64,000 nt of DNA from Metellina segmentata (GCA_947359465.1 OX375881.1:77841914-77905913), one strand, 5' to 3'. Counted from the first letter of the stretch, positions 1 to 12,437 are shown. The notes: generated from the letters alone by a model not told the origin. A program made the numbers and translations.

Positions 1-1802
1 ACTGACCCAATCATTCAAAATATAAGCAAATGTGGATGGGGATTCATTTATCTAACAAAATCCACATGCTCCACAGCACTCTATCCTTTTTGATTTATCA
101 CGTGTTATAACTATGAATCCACATATAGTTTAAGCAAGTTCCATAAACCATCGGTATTTATTCAACGTTCTTTGATTGACCCAATCATTCAAAATATAAG
201 CAAATGTGGATGGGGATTCATTTATCTAACAAAATCCACATGCTCCACAGCACTCTATCCTTTTTGATTTATCACGTGTTATAACTATGAATCCACATAT
301 AGTTTAAGCAAGTTCCATAAACCATCGGTATTTATTCAACGTTCTTTGATTGACCCAATCATTCAAAATATAAGCAAATGTGGATGGGGATTCACTTATC
401 TAACAAAATCCACATGCTCCACAGCACTCTATCCTTTTTGATTTATCACGTGTTATAACTATGAAACCACATATAGTTTAAGCAAGTTCCATAAACCATC
501 GGTATTGATTCAACGTTCTTTGACTGACCCAATCATTCAAAATATAAGCAAATGTGGATGGGGATTCATTTATGTAACAAAATCCACATGCTCCACAGCA
601 CTCTATCCTTTTTGATTTATCACGTGTTATAACTATGAATCCACATATAGTTTAAGCAAGTTCCATAAACCATCGGTATTTATTTAACGTTCTTTGATTG
701 ACCCAATCATTCAAAATATAAGCAAATGTGGATGGGGATTCATTTATCTAACAAAATCCACATGCTCCACAGCACTCTATCCTTTTTGATTTATCACGTG
801 TTATAACTATGAATCCACATATAGTTTAAGCAAGTTCCATAAACCATCGGTATTTATTCAACGTTCTTTGATTGACCCAATCATTCAAAATATAAGCAAA
901 TGTGGATGGGGATTCACTTATCTAACAAAATCCACATGCTCCACAGCACTCTATCCTTTTTGATTTATCACGTGTTATAACTATGAAACCACATATAGTT
1001 TAAGCAAGTTCCATAAACCATCGGTATTTATTCAACGTTCTTTGACTGACCCAATCATTCAAAATATAAGCAAATGTGGATGGGGATTCACTTATCTAAC
1101 AAAATCCACATGCTCCACAGCACTCTATCCTTTTTGATTTATCACGTGTTATAACTATGAAACCACATATAGTTTAAGCAAGTTCCATAAACCATCGGTA
1201 TTTATTCAACGTTCTTTGACTGACCCAATCATTCAAAATATAAGCAAATGTGGATGGGGATTCACTTATCTAACAAAATCCACATGCTCCACAGCACTCT
1301 ATCCTTTTTGATTTATCACGTGTTATAACTATGAATCCACATATAGTTTAAGCAAGTTCCATAAATCGTCGGTATTTATTCAGCGTTCTTTGATTGACAC
1401 AATCATTTAAAATATAAGCAAATGTGGATGGGGATTCACTTATCTAACAAAATCCACATGCTCCACAGCACTCTATCCTTTTTGATTTATCACGTGTTAT
1501 AACTATGAAACCACATATAGTTTAAGCAAGTTCCATAAACCATCGGTATTTATTCAACGTTCTTTTATTGACCCAATCATTTAAAATATAAGCAAATGTG
1601 GATGGGGATTCACTTATCTAACAAAATCCACATGCTCCACAGCACTCTATCCTTTTTGATTTATCACGTGTTATAACTATGAATCCACATATAGTTTAAG
1701 CAAGTTCCATAAATCGTCGGTATTTATTCAGCGTTCTTTGATTGACACAATCATTTAAAATATAAGCAAATGTGTATGGTGATTCACTTATCTAACAAAA
1801 TC
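1..1802. repeat. 174-bp satellite array, about 10.3 copies, open to the left
   Basis: The motif TGACCCAATCATT recurs at 3, 177, 351, 525, 699, 873, 1047, 1221, 1395, 1569 and 1743, exactly 174 bp apart. Copies differ by only a few substitutions, which implies recent homogenisation. Each unit carries an inverted pair ATGTGGAT...ATCCACAT, able to form a stem, and an E-box-like CACGTG. The array stops abruptly near 1802 inside the eleventh unit. Unit length is close to nucleosome spacing, as in many centromeric or heterochromatic satellites, but location cannot be judged from the window. Confidence 0.97.
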
Positions 1803-2091
1803 ACTACTCCGAACCTTTCTTTTAGAACTGACTGATATATATCTCGATTGACATGTATGTGTTGCTTGAATGCTACGCGAATCACCATTCCAAATATTGT
1901 GACACTAGGCGTCGCTTCGTAATGCATTACGAACGAAACGTCGCAATAGTTAACTCGTGTTTGCGTAATGGTTTAATCATCCGACTGCACTTCGGTAATG
2001 GGCGCACTGTTATATTCAGAATTATCAGTCTTGTAGGGTGCGTTGAAAGCGCTAATTCTAGGAGACGATGGATTTTGTAGCTAAGCCTTCT
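1803..2091. other. Unique block beside the satellite with an 18-bp palindrome
   Basis: This single-copy stretch is visibly less AT-rich than its surroundings. At 1916-1933 it contains the perfect palindrome TTCGTAATGCATTACGAA. A 75-codon frame (1853-2080, +) is open, but the product is not recognisable, so it is not called as a gene. Confidence 0.5.
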
Positions 2092-2170
2092 ACCACGGTT
2101 GAGTGGTTAATGCATCGTACAGACTGCTTTTGCATCAACGGTCTCTGCAGGATTTGATCCCTTGCAAGAC
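2092..2170 (+). mobile_element. tRNA-like head of a degenerate SINE
   Basis: GGTTGAGTGGTTAATGC (2097-2113) resembles a pol III A box of a Ser/Leu-type tRNA, and GGATTTGATCC (2150-2160) resembles a B box. The spacing suits a tRNA with a long variable arm. No complete acceptor stem is visible, so this is read as a decayed SINE head rather than a functional tRNA. The SINE body downstream is not identifiable. Confidence 0.38.
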
Positions 2171-3620
2171 GATAATCTGTGAAATGAAGACGTGGTTAGT
2201 GTATTTACATGCGTGTAAGCCTTTCAAGGGAATGGATCTTAAATCTTCAGAGTAAGAATATGGCTTGAGAAATAGTATAACCATTTACGGATCGTTTCAA
2301 TGATCCTATCAGAGTTGGGCTCAGATTATGCACTCCCAGTGGGCAAATTAGATATTAACTGCACTATCAGAATATTGATTGATTTTTAGTTTAATTAGAG
2401 TTTAGATCTATTTCGCCTTACCTTGTATTATAATATTGAAGGTATTCATCACTCATAAACAATTTACTGTTATTTTAATTCACCTGGTGTACATCACAGT
2501 GATATTGGTTTCAGTAGAAAGGGTGGAGGGTTGTTATAAAAGACGTGTTTAGAGCTCTATATAAAAATAACTATACCAAACCCAACTAAAAATTTGGGAT
2601 GCATGCTTTCAAACATACGGTTTTCATTTATTAAATAAAAATAATAATTTGAAAACTTTCCACTAGGATGAAATTTGACGCTTATGACGCTTCAATAAAC
2701 ATATTATTATTTAATTTATTATTATTGCTATTAGCTTTGTTGTTAATACTGACATCTTTCTTATATAATTTATGAAATACTTTGGTGTGTAAAAAATACA
2801 AGCATAGTCTTTTAATTTGAATAAGCTACAACTCATTTTGCTTTCTTTACTCGTTAGACAATTCACGCAATGATCTGTCATACCACAAGAATATGCGCTT
2901 TCGTTCTCCGTTGTAGTCAGCTTAAATGATGCTGGACAGGTTAAGCGACATGTTCCTTAACCGTAGCTTAGGGTTTTATAAATATTATCTAATACTGTAA
3001 CTGTAATGCTACAATTATCAAGACGATAAGTTTACATAACTCATTTATTCCAATCGGTCCATGATCCCTTGATTGTTGACATTACATTTATTATTAACTT
3101 TATTTGAATTCGTCGCGCTCTCACGATTTTATTCCAGACAGTATTTAAATTATTAATGTAATACAATATGATCGTTATAAGATAAAAATAAACGTTCACT
3201 TTAAACAGTACTGTAACTATAATACTACAACAATCAAGACAAGCAATATTTCATGTTAATTGTAAGCTGCTGATTATCGCTGAGTGTTGCCCTTCTGCAT
3301 TTTTACTTAAGTTTATCCACTCGCACAATTCGATTTTAAGTTTAAATAAACAAATCGTAGACTGACTTACTTCTATTGTCCAAATACTTTCACTTGATTT
3401 ATATTAACATTACGTTAAAAATGTGTTTTACTGTGGTTGGCCATTTCACTTATATAATTGGCGTCTGATAGTCAACTGTACTACATAGATTCGCAGTTTA
3501 TTTGAATTTGTTTACTGACTAAGAGCCAAAATCGGCGACTGCAATACGTAGAGGGAACAAGTATCGCCACACAAACAATAACACAACCTTTACTTACTTA
3601 GCTTTAAAGAATATATTAAA
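2171..3620. repeat. AT-rich DNA with a diverged ~216-bp tandem duplication
   Basis: No gene is seen. A segment around 2989-3035 (ACTGTAACTGTAATGCTACA) recurs around 3205-3250 with substitutions, an offset of 216 bp. The similarity appears to extend weakly on either side. The rest is unique AT-rich sequence with no recognisable element. Confidence 0.5.
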
Positions 3621-3756
3621 CTAGGGGGCTCCGCCCCCTGCTCGCTGTCGCTCGTCAACCCCAGATGATTGCTACGTAATCATATTTAGTTCACTTTACG
3701 AACTATACTTTTCAACAATGAGGGGGAGGGGATTGCTTCACAATCCATACCCATAT

Positions 3757-3806
3757 GGATCGCTGCTGGAATGATCCCGGACCTCTAGTACGACATTAAT
3801 TAAAGG
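3757..3806 (+). mobile_element. Internally deleted SINE family B tail fragment
   Basis: AATGATCCCGGAC joined to CTCTAGTACGACATTAATTA matches the 3' tail of the SINE family seen at 31.6-31.76 and 63.56-63.65 kb. The segment between those two blocks in the other copies is missing here. It lies inside the 3621-5984 repeat. Confidence 0.5.
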
Positions 3807-5396
3807 TTCCCTTCCCTTCCGAGTAACGGAAAATTGCCTACTTTTTTTTGCAAGATTAGCGGATCCGTATATCAGTCGACCCCAGTACTTTAGCTTTAGA
3901 AAACGTTCCAAAAATTATCGGCTCATACATGAAAATATAGTGTAAATAAAAACAAAATGTTTTAAAAATGTCAAGAACAAAACATTTCATTTCCACATAA
4001 AAAAGTAAATATTTTAGCATAGCATATTGTTAAAATTCAGAGGAAATCTCATCATCTTTTTAAATGTTTTAGCTTCTCCGTGTTTGTTGTAATAGTACTT
4101 CTTAATATATTCATATTCGACTGTTGCTATGGAAACGGCGACCGAATGTGCCAGTTCTTCTGAAAACATTGCAAACTCTCTAGCGCGTGGTCTCAAATCT
4201 TATGAATGAACTAGCAAAATACCCGACCTTACTCGGTTTGAATTGGTTTACTCTAGATTGAAGAGATAATCAAAATATATAATGACTTACGTTTTTTGTA
4301 GAATAAAAATTTATTTTAACACCTTTCGCCATCTTTATATTTTCTACATTCTACAACTTACTTTGGACACAAATCCTACACATGCATGTCCATTCATGTT
4401 ATACATTTCACATACATCGCACAATTGCTGTATGACAAAGCTACAAAATGACGAAAGGTGATACTAAGGTTACTACTATAAAAGACGATTTTGAGGGAGA
4501 TTTGGAATTCCCTTTCTTAAGTTCTTTTCATGTTCAACTCAATTAATTAAAATTACGATTTACGGCGAGTGCTCTCGCACTCATAGTCAACAAAACAATA
4601 TTTTTTTACTTATTCTTCAAATAACGGCATTATTCTTTCAATAATGACATAACTACACTTAAAATTTACTGAAAATTTATACTGACTTACCTAACATTTT
4701 TAATTCTAATACTTTGTGCTGCTGTTGCGTGTGATGAGAAGGAAAACACATGTATTAAAATAATAAATATTTCAAACAGGAAACAGCGAAATAAAACAAA
4801 ATAAAAGATGTCGCAAAAAATTGTTCTAAAGATATTAATTTGTGATTCAATTTTATCTCTTGATCTCGCACAGTTGCCACAACTTACAACTAAAAGTGTA
4901 CAAAATTTAGAAATGTGAAATTAATTCAGAGCGAAAGAATCAGAAAAAAATATCTTTGCTCGCGCGATCTTGTTCATTCTCGTTTCGTTGAAAAATGTCG
5001 TCTGTCCCAAATATTCGGATATCGTTTTCATTGCGCAAAGAATAAATATAAGACTCGAAATAAATAAAGTATCAAAGCTAAAATTTCACCATAAAATTTT
5101 TTTTTTGAAAAATAATTGGTTTTTAGTATTACTGGTAAAGCAAATAAAAGTAATCGTAATACTCAAACTACATTCCAATTTTTCGATAACTATCAAATTG
5201 TGGATGATTTAAGTATACTTACTCAGGTGTTTTAGCATAAAACTCTTCTAAATATAACAATAAAAAAATGTTTAATATTGCATTCACTAAACTAATAAAT
5301 AATGTATTAAATAAAACACATAATAATCAAATATCTGGAATACAATTTATGTGATGTGAACACAAACACACAAACACAAAATCGAGCATAGAACAG

Positions 5397-5546
5397 AAAG
5401 ACAGACAGACAGACTTTCGCAACCAATGCCACTCAGTAAATGAAGATAAGTACTCACTGTATGCAAATTTCCATGAAAATATCTTAAACCGCGTGGACGT
5501 GTATAGGGCACAAAATACAGACAGACAGACAGACGGACAGACAGAC
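5397..5546. repeat. Two GACA/GACAGAC microsatellite tracts
   Basis: Runs of the tetranucleotide ACAG lie at about 5399-5414 and 5518-5546, separated by about 100 bp of non-repetitive sequence. They belong to the 3' half of the CTAGGGGGC-family copy. An open minus-strand frame here is a product of the tetranucleotide repeat. Confidence 0.9.
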
Positions 5547-5798
5547 ACCAAACGAGAAAAAGGCGGATTCGGCATCAGAAGGGTCCAAAACGGATAGAAA
5601 ACTTGAAATGGGTCGAAAATATTGAATGTACAAACAAACACTCCATTCTTATTTACATAGATGAATTAAAAAATATAACTGTGTTTATCGTCTGCGAATT
5701 GGCCAAATTCATAAGCTCGTTGAACCGCAAGACTCGCTATCACGTGACTCGCTAGTACCAATCACAAAACGAATAAACCCGAAAAATATTGCAAAATT

Positions 5799-5799
5799 T

Positions 5800-5850
<51 letters not shown>
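5799..5850. repeat. Poly(A) followed by (AT)n microsatellite
   Basis: About 17 A residues are followed by about 35 bases of uninterrupted AT, immediately before the conserved 3' segment of the CTAGGGGGC-family copy. Confidence 0.95.
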
Positions 5851-5853
<3 letters not shown>

Positions 5854-6024
5854 ATAACGCTATAAATTCAATTGAGGCTCGAGGCAAACAATCGTGTAAG
5901 CAAACAATCGCGTAGTGTTGCCAAAACGCGATAACAAATAACGTCTTTTTTGCGTGCCACGTAAGAGAATTATATATATAGATTACAATAATGCATGTTG
6001 ATTTCTTATCGAAGTATCTTCAGA

Positions 6025-6215
6025 GTAAAACCGACCAGATATTGATGGACCAGGTATCGCAGCATTTGCAAAAATCGACCTCTATCTTGATTTCTTCATC
6101 AAAAATTGGCAAAATCTTCACCATTTGGAATTTAATCGGCATACTTGATGACAAGATAACTTGCCATTAGGAAAATCGATCAGATCTTAATAGACGAGAT
6201 GCTTCGTCGAAAACA
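6025..6215 (-). repeat. Degenerate 45-bp minisatellite, inverted copy
   Basis: GACCAGATATTGATGGACCA is the reverse complement of the CCATCAAGATCTGGTC unit of the array at 12.53-13.04 kb. Further decayed units follow (GATCAGATCTTAATAGACGA). It lies just beyond the 3' end of the CTAGGGGGC element. Confidence 0.55.
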
Positions 6216-6240
6216 CTTGGCGGGTTAAATTATAAACGGG

Positions 6241-7269
6241 GTGTGCTGAACCCATTCATCTTCAGTTAGTTTGTTTAATAGAGCATCGAAACCTTTTTCA
6301 AAACTTTTAACTTCTACAGAAAACCATATTTCACGCTCTTGAATTACTCGGAACATCTATAATTCATTCAATACGCTACAGTTATCGTGTTTATTCTTCT
6401 CTTCACTTTCCAGCTTTCTCAAACTAATTTCATTACGTATAAGCCTTGGTTGGATCAATTTCTTTACGAAAAAGCAGACCCGAAGTCAACGAAGGAAATT
6501 TTCAACCGTTTCGGAAAAAAACACGGAATTGAAAAAGGAGGTAAAAAAAAAACAATTTATCGTAATCTTACTAAAGAAACATTATGAAAAAGAAACGCGA
6601 GAATGTTGAATATGGTAAAGAAAATAGTAAATTTACCAGCAAGGGTTCTTCAAAACTCTTATCTTGAGAATGTTTGTTCACCTGCTTCCACACTTTACTT
6701 AACTGTAACTTTCTATTTTTTAGTCTTATTGGGATAAAGAATGGAAGAAGAAAAAAAATTTGGAGAGGTTTTCGGTAACCTGCATTAAAAGTTCGATTCG
6801 ATTTTAAACACACAAAGGCTTCTAGGATATTGAATTTTCACGATAAATTGTTGTTTTCCAGATACGTTCCGAACAATGCTACTTTTACGAAATTGTTCCT
6901 CAGAATAATCTATTTTTTCAACAGTTGTGCTTTGATATATTTGATTTAAAAGTAAAATACAATGTTGATTCGAATTTATTGATATCACAGATTAATGACA
7001 TCATGTCAGTTTTATTTTATCATTTTTCACATAATAAGAACCTTTTATAGGAGATATTATAAAACGTCCATATATCTTATTTAGGGAAGAAACAGTTGAA
7101 ACGTTTTCAATCAATACAATTTAAGTAAACCACAATTTTGTTAGTTAAATTAATGTATTATTAATCATATATTACTATATTAATGTATCATATATATATC
7201 ACTATATTAATGTATTATTAATCATGAAATATATATAACAGTTAGTAATTCATATCTACCTACAGAGTG
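6241..7269. other. AT-rich DNA, nothing recognised
   Basis: Short open frames of 60-80 codons occur on both strands, with no recognisable product and no splice-consistent structure. No repeat structure was noticed apart from TATATCACTATATTAATGTA-type simple sequence near 7160-7220. Confidence 0.6.

Positions 7270-7315
<46 letters not shown>
7270..7315. repeat. (AC)n/(AT)n microsatellite
   Basis: A short CA tract runs into about 37 bases of uninterrupted AT. Confidence 0.97.
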
Positions 7316-7316
<1 letters not shown>

Positions 7317-8111
7317 GAAAATAATTAATTCGCATTAACTTAGTTATGTATGTCCCCAATGGCAGTAAAAATGTTCTTGAGAGCGATATTTCTCAGTGTG
7401 GCAAATTGACATATTTGAAATATATGGATCGTCGCTGATTAACGCGCCTTACACTGTTTTAATTGATTGTAACATTTTGAACTTTCTCTGAAAGTGTAAA
7501 AGTACATTTTAAAATTAGATCAAACAATGTTTTATTTCATTTGATGTCTTCCATTTTCGTACCCAAGTGAAACGACAAGAACATCTGATGGTTACTTGTG
7601 AACATGAATTTCTATGTGAATATAGTTTATTTATATAATACCTTCCTTCCTTAAAGTTTGTTCTGAAAGTTTTGAATCTTGAAGGACAAATAACAGAAAG
7701 AGATGTATAAGCGAAAATAGGTATAACGTCAAAAAATTACTAATCACCTTTGAATAAGGAAACTAGAACAAAATTGAAGTAAACATTCAGAGACTAACTG
7801 TGTTAACATGACTAAGGCCTGCTTTCTGCCATGCATTTGAGTGGGAATACGAATCGCTAACAGTAAAAGTAAACTAAATCCTGTTAGATTTTGTTTGGAT
7901 TATTTTATTTTATTTAGGTGTACAAAATCCTGTCACATGAATATTGAATACGTATGCCATATTCATTATGAAAGGTTTGAAATTAAAATATGAAATGTGA
8001 TTAACGACAATTTGTCATCAACGGATTTAAACAATTACGAAAGTTTAGTTCATATGTGCTAAGGGACGGTTTGCTGGTTATTATTTAAACATTTAGATAT
8101 TCTTAAACTCT
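7316..8111. other. AT-rich DNA, nothing recognised
   Basis: No gene, tandem repeat or transposon end was seen in this stretch. Confidence 0.6.
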
Positions 8112-8875
8112 GATGGAAGAATTCCTACAGTTAAAGCGAAAAGACTCCACTATATACTATCTTCCTAAGGAAAAATTCAAAGGATCTACATTCTGTCCAG
8201 TACTTCCAAACAATTTAACGAGTCTTTAATGCTAATTACAAAACAAAAACCGCTTCATTTAAGGTCAAAGAGGAACTGAGCTCCACAAACAATAAATGCG
8301 TTTAAGAACCAAGACAAAATAAAGGGACTTCAACCCGTAACCTCTAATGTGAAACATAATCCTTCAAGCCACAAATATCAACATATTTATTGCATGCATT
8401 TGAAAAGCTTTACTTTGAGTGTTTACCCAGAAGAAATGTAATCCATGTAAGATGAATCATTAAAATTGGGCTGCTTTTTATCAAGACTCTAAACATATTT
8501 AAGCTATCTTACCATGGCAACTATGTTCAGAAGCAACTAAGAAACATATTCTCGAAAGCTTTTAAATCATTAAGCAGTGCCTTAGCTATTGACAAGCTTC
8601 AACGGAAGAATTCACCCAATCAAAGCCGAAAGACTGTCAGCAACTATATATCCTTTTAAGGAAAAAGTCCAAGAAACTCCATTCCAGACGGTACCTCCAA
8701 ACCATTTATCGAGTCTTTAATGCTCATTAGAAAACGAAGGCCGGTCCATTTAAAGTCATGAAACTCAGCCTCCACCAGCAATCAATACTTCTAACAACCC
8801 GGCCAAAATGAAGGGACTTCGACCCGTAACCTCTCTAGTGAAACACAGAAACTTGCGCTCCATAACTATCTATCG
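8112..8875. repeat. Diverged two-copy tandem duplication, offset ~490 bp
   Basis: The block beginning GGAAGAATTC near 8114 recurs near 8604. Shared landmarks in order are AAGACT, CGAGTCTTTAATGCT, a CTCCAC segment, GGGACTTC and ACCCGTAACCTCT. The second copy is clearly more GC-rich than the first, which may reflect faster decay of the first or constraint on the second. No coding frame runs through either copy. Confidence 0.8.
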
Positions 8876-9370
8876 GATGCCACGTTAAACCTCATTAAAT
8901 AGGCTACGCATTAAAGTTCGGTAGAGCAGCAGTGGTTTCGAATTTAAAAGGTTGAAGGGTTATAGCTTGTAGGAGTAGATGGGCTTGGACAGATGCTATG
9001 AATCTATTAAAACCCCAGCCCTTGTACATGGAAAGGAAAGCTCGGTAGGGCCTTATTTTGGATGGTCGAATTAGTTTCTGGTAATTACTGTTCGTTGGCC
9101 AGTCCCATTTTAATTTAAATAAGCTTGCTGTTGCCCGCTGCTGCAGCAGGCAGGATAGCTCCAGCCTATCAGGAGGATGGTCGAGTGACGGGGAGCCAAT
9201 ACGTGGCGTGATTTCCCCGGAGAGTGGCAAATAGAGGGTGTGTGTCAATCACGATCGAGTGGACGTGAATTTCCAAATGGCGTGAGTTCCAAAGAATAGG
9301 ATAATTACACGACGGCGTCTTAACCGTAACGGATATTTTAGGCTGTCCGAAGTTTAATGGACGATTTATT
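8876..9370. other. GC-rich block of unknown role
   Basis: This is one of the most GC-rich single-copy stretches in the window. It contains CGCTGCTGCAGCAGG and several CG-containing words in an otherwise CG-poor region. A 114-codon frame is open on the minus strand (8904-9248), but its product has no recognisable domain and loss of stops is expected where GC rises. A regulatory element, a conserved non-coding element or an exon of a non-coding RNA would all fit. Confidence 0.35.
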
Positions 9371-10116
9371 GATCTAATTCACTTGAAAATGTGAATTTCA
9401 TTGTGATCACATGGCTCTTGTATCAATTAATCATAAGAAACGCGGTGTTTCATTTTGGTATATATTCAACGATAGTTTGAATTTTAAATTGATTTATATA
9501 AAAATCAAATTTATTTCTAAATTAATATGCATTCACCAACTATTTTCATGATTAACGCATCAAACCAGCTGTATTGGAAGATACAAACTCCAGCGACCGA
9601 TTTTGCTACAACAGAAGCAGACAGTTACTGAATATAACAATCGTAGTGGGTTGTTTATTTTTCTAAAGCATAAGTGATGCATTCTGAGAGGTGTGCAAAC
9701 TATAATACTTAAATGTATAATAATATAATTTATATTACTCAAGTTATTCGGAAATATATAACTTTGAGGAATATGTAATATTTTAGCAAAATCAATGTGT
9801 ATGGGCTATTTTAGAGTCTCAACGTCTTTAGTATATTTTTAATCAATTTATTTTACGTATTTCTCAAACACTTTACCACTCCTTGACTGCGTTACTAACC
9901 TACTAAAGACTATTAGTGTTCTTTTATCCTCTTTTATCCTCGGGTATACATTTTATGCGGGTCATATGCAGTACACTTCTGAGAAATTGTGAGGAAAGCG
10001 GAACACAATAGTTTGGAAAAGTGATGCTAGTAGAGTGAGGAAGAAGCTGACAACAATACTCAATTTTTAGAGGTATTATTTACTAAACATCCCATTATAT
10101 TTTTCATCGCAGTGTC
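9371..10116. other. AT-rich DNA, nothing recognised
   Basis: Only a trivial doublet CTTTTATCCTCTTTTATCCT near 9931 was noticed. Confidence 0.6.
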
Positions 10117-10632
10117 TTAACCCTTCTTTGCATAGTGATGGAAATTGCCATCATAACATTGAATTCCCAAAAATTATATAAAAGAACAAGTTCACTTTAA
10201 GTTGATCGTGTCTGGATACCTTTTTAATGTCCATTGCATAAAAAAAAACATAGCTGTCAAAAATAAGCAAGTGTCACTATCAGTAAAACGAGCTTGAAGT
10301 TGTCATTCCGCTGTTTGTTGTAGTTGCAATAAACGTATGATTTCGTTTTTAATTTTGCTTTATTATATTTGAGTTTCGATTGCTAAAAAAGTGAAAATGA
10401 GTGGAAGAAAGGTTTGTAACATGTGTTTCTGTTATTTTTAGAGAAATTTCTGAAAAAGTTTGCGTTTAATTTAAAAAATACCACATGATACCATCATTTT
10501 GTTTTTAGCTAAATTTATACTATAAATATATACTAAGATTTTTTTAACCATTTTCCTTTATTTTTGAACATGAATTATATCACCTTGATTTATTTCAGCA
10601 GTAAAGAAAAAAATCATGCAAAGAAGGGTTAA
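10117..10632. mobile_element. Short non-autonomous piggyBac-type element with TTAA duplications
   Basis: TTAA at 10117-10120 is followed by CCCTTCTTTGCAT. The right end is ATGCAAAGAAGGG followed by TTAA at 10629-10632. The 13-bp inverted repeats are perfect, and TTAA target duplication with termini starting CCCT/CCY is the piggyBac hallmark. The body is 508 bp, far shorter than an autonomous element. Internally an ATG at 10397 opens 14 codons and contains AAGGTTTGT, which could be a leftover first exon and splice donor of the parent transposase; that part is speculative. Confidence 0.88.
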
Positions 10633-12030
10633 GGTTACTGTTATAGATATCCTAAAGACATTCAGAAAATTCTTATTTTTAAATTAGTAGGAAGTTCATA
10701 CTTATTTTTGTTTGTTAGTGAAACAGTTTGCAACACACAAATTTGCTTCAGAAGATGCTTAATATTTTTAGGAAAGTCGCTTTCATATTTTTAAACTTAC
10801 ACTTTTCCCCTAGAAAATAGGAGTATAAATATTATTGGCACTTCACTCTACACTTCTGTCCTGTAATTTAAGTTTTGTAGTAGTAGCTATGCTCACTACA
10901 TATTACCACTCAAATAAAGTGCCTACATTCACCATTTCTATTTTTTGTGATGTTTTTATAAAAATGTTTGCTAGAGAATGCCTCTAATTTAGCTACAAAA
11001 TGCCTTTGAGAAAACCTCGCTTCTAAATTTTCAAGACAGATTTAAATTTTAAAAAACTTCCTCTCGTCCAGTCCAAATGTAGCTCTAAAATAAAGTCTGA
11101 AGCAGACGGAGTGAGCATTTGAGATATCTCACTAACGATCTGACAAGATTGTGTTAGTGTTATGAAGCTTTCGAGATCGCAACTTATCTGATGTAACCCT
11201 GGAAATTCTATCTTTGAATAATATTATGCTGTTTATTTTGAATGTCTGAAACGAGTGACAATAGTGCAAAGAGATTAAAAGGTAGGGACAGAACACACAT
11301 ATACACACAAGAAAATCGCAAAGTTCATCACCACGCATGTCATAGCAGTTTCTAATAAATTCTACGTATCCACTAGATTGTTATGCTTATAGTTAATAAC
11401 TACTGCATACCGTGCGCGTGTCAATGTGATCATGGACGTACGTCTTTATTTGCATTTGGTAGGTATTCGAAATCTGTAGGGAACATATTTGACTTGCAAA
11501 GCTGTACTGTCTAATTTTCGAAATTTGCTCTAGTGAGAATTTCGAAATATGTGTTTCGCGATGTTGTTTACTTTCGTATACCAATTCCAATTTCACTCTA
11601 GTCCACAGTAATATGTTCACTATTTTGAAATACTGATTGGATATAAAATCTAAGAAGCTTCTGCACGTTGTGACTTTGCAAGTTTATTCATCGTATGCTA
11701 TTTTTACAGGGATTCATCCACACACACACACACACATGTAGAGGTCATTTGAATTCCTGCATTAAAATTGCAATATTTAGTAAGCATGTTAGGAAAACAG
11801 ATTTGACAATTTGATGGTATAATTCTTAAAAGTATCTTATATGATAGCAGTATCCTGTTGTATAACGCGCCTTTAACTTATATTAAGTAAGCATGTGGCA
11901 TTTTAAATATGGAATTTACTTAATAATGAAGAAGCTTGTGTTCCATTCGACGTTTATCTAAACGTTTTACTGCATACGCATTATAATCATTCCACTTATA
12001 GATCTACATATAGCATCTGGTATATGTGGG
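10633..12030. other. AT-rich DNA with a short CA microsatellite
   Basis: A CA tract lies at about 11719-11736. Two minus-strand frames of about 70 codons (11132-11338, 11393-11620) have no recognisable product. No other element was seen. Confidence 0.6.
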
Positions 12031-12137
12031 TCTAAATTGCTTATTGTCATTCTAATTGCTTATTGTCATTCTAATTGCGTATTGTCATTCCAATAGCTTA
12101 TTGTCATTCTAATTGCTTATTGTCATTCTAAATTGCT
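12031..12137. repeat. 19-20-bp minisatellite, five copies
   Basis: The unit TTGCTTATTGTCATTCTAA recurs five times in a row with single-base changes (CGTATTG, CCAATAG). Confidence 0.95.
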
Positions 12138-12437
12138 GATTTATATTTTTGGTACAATTAGATCCACATCAAACACCATATTTAAATATATCTACAATGA
12201 AGAAAAATCATCTCTATGTACATTTTCGTGCCTACTAATTTAACTAAATTATTCACGAATGTAAAGCAATGTTTTACATTATACCAGGCTTTCTGGTGAT
12301 GATTCATATTTCTAATGAATGTATGGTGAAAGGGCACGCACCACATAGGGTATTATCACAGTTAACTTCCGAAAGCTTACTTAAATTGCATTTCATTCAT
12401 TCGTTCACAGGCAATTTTACTTTCTTTCTTTGACATA
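12138..12437. other. AT-rich spacer, nothing recognised
   Basis: No repeat or coding signal was seen. Confidence 0.6.

Larger units (their letters stand above)
3621..5984 (+). mobile_element. CTAGGGGGC-family repeat, copy 1 (long)
   Basis: It begins CTAGGGGGCTCCGCCCCC and ends in a segment (about 5850-5984) containing AAATAACGTCTTTTTTGCGT and finishing TATATATAGATT. Both ends match copy 2 (20473-21132), while the interiors differ in length (2.36 kb against 0.66 kb). The start is a string of small palindromes with three-base loops. Inside are a SINE-tail-like piece, two GACA tracts and an A/AT tract. No reading frame or target duplication is evident, so the class is unassigned; it is probably non-autonomous. 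Confidence 0.7.

Noticed and set aside
1..1802. CRISPR-like regular repeats
   Set aside because: Units are contiguous 174-bp satellite copies with no unique spacers.
5327..5641. 104-codon minus-strand frame with Cys/Val/Ser repeats
   Set aside because: The repeats are translations of GACA/GACAGAC microsatellite tracts.
8904..9248. 114-codon minus-strand frame
   Set aside because: It lies in a GC-rich block where stop codons are rarer, and the product is unrecognisable.
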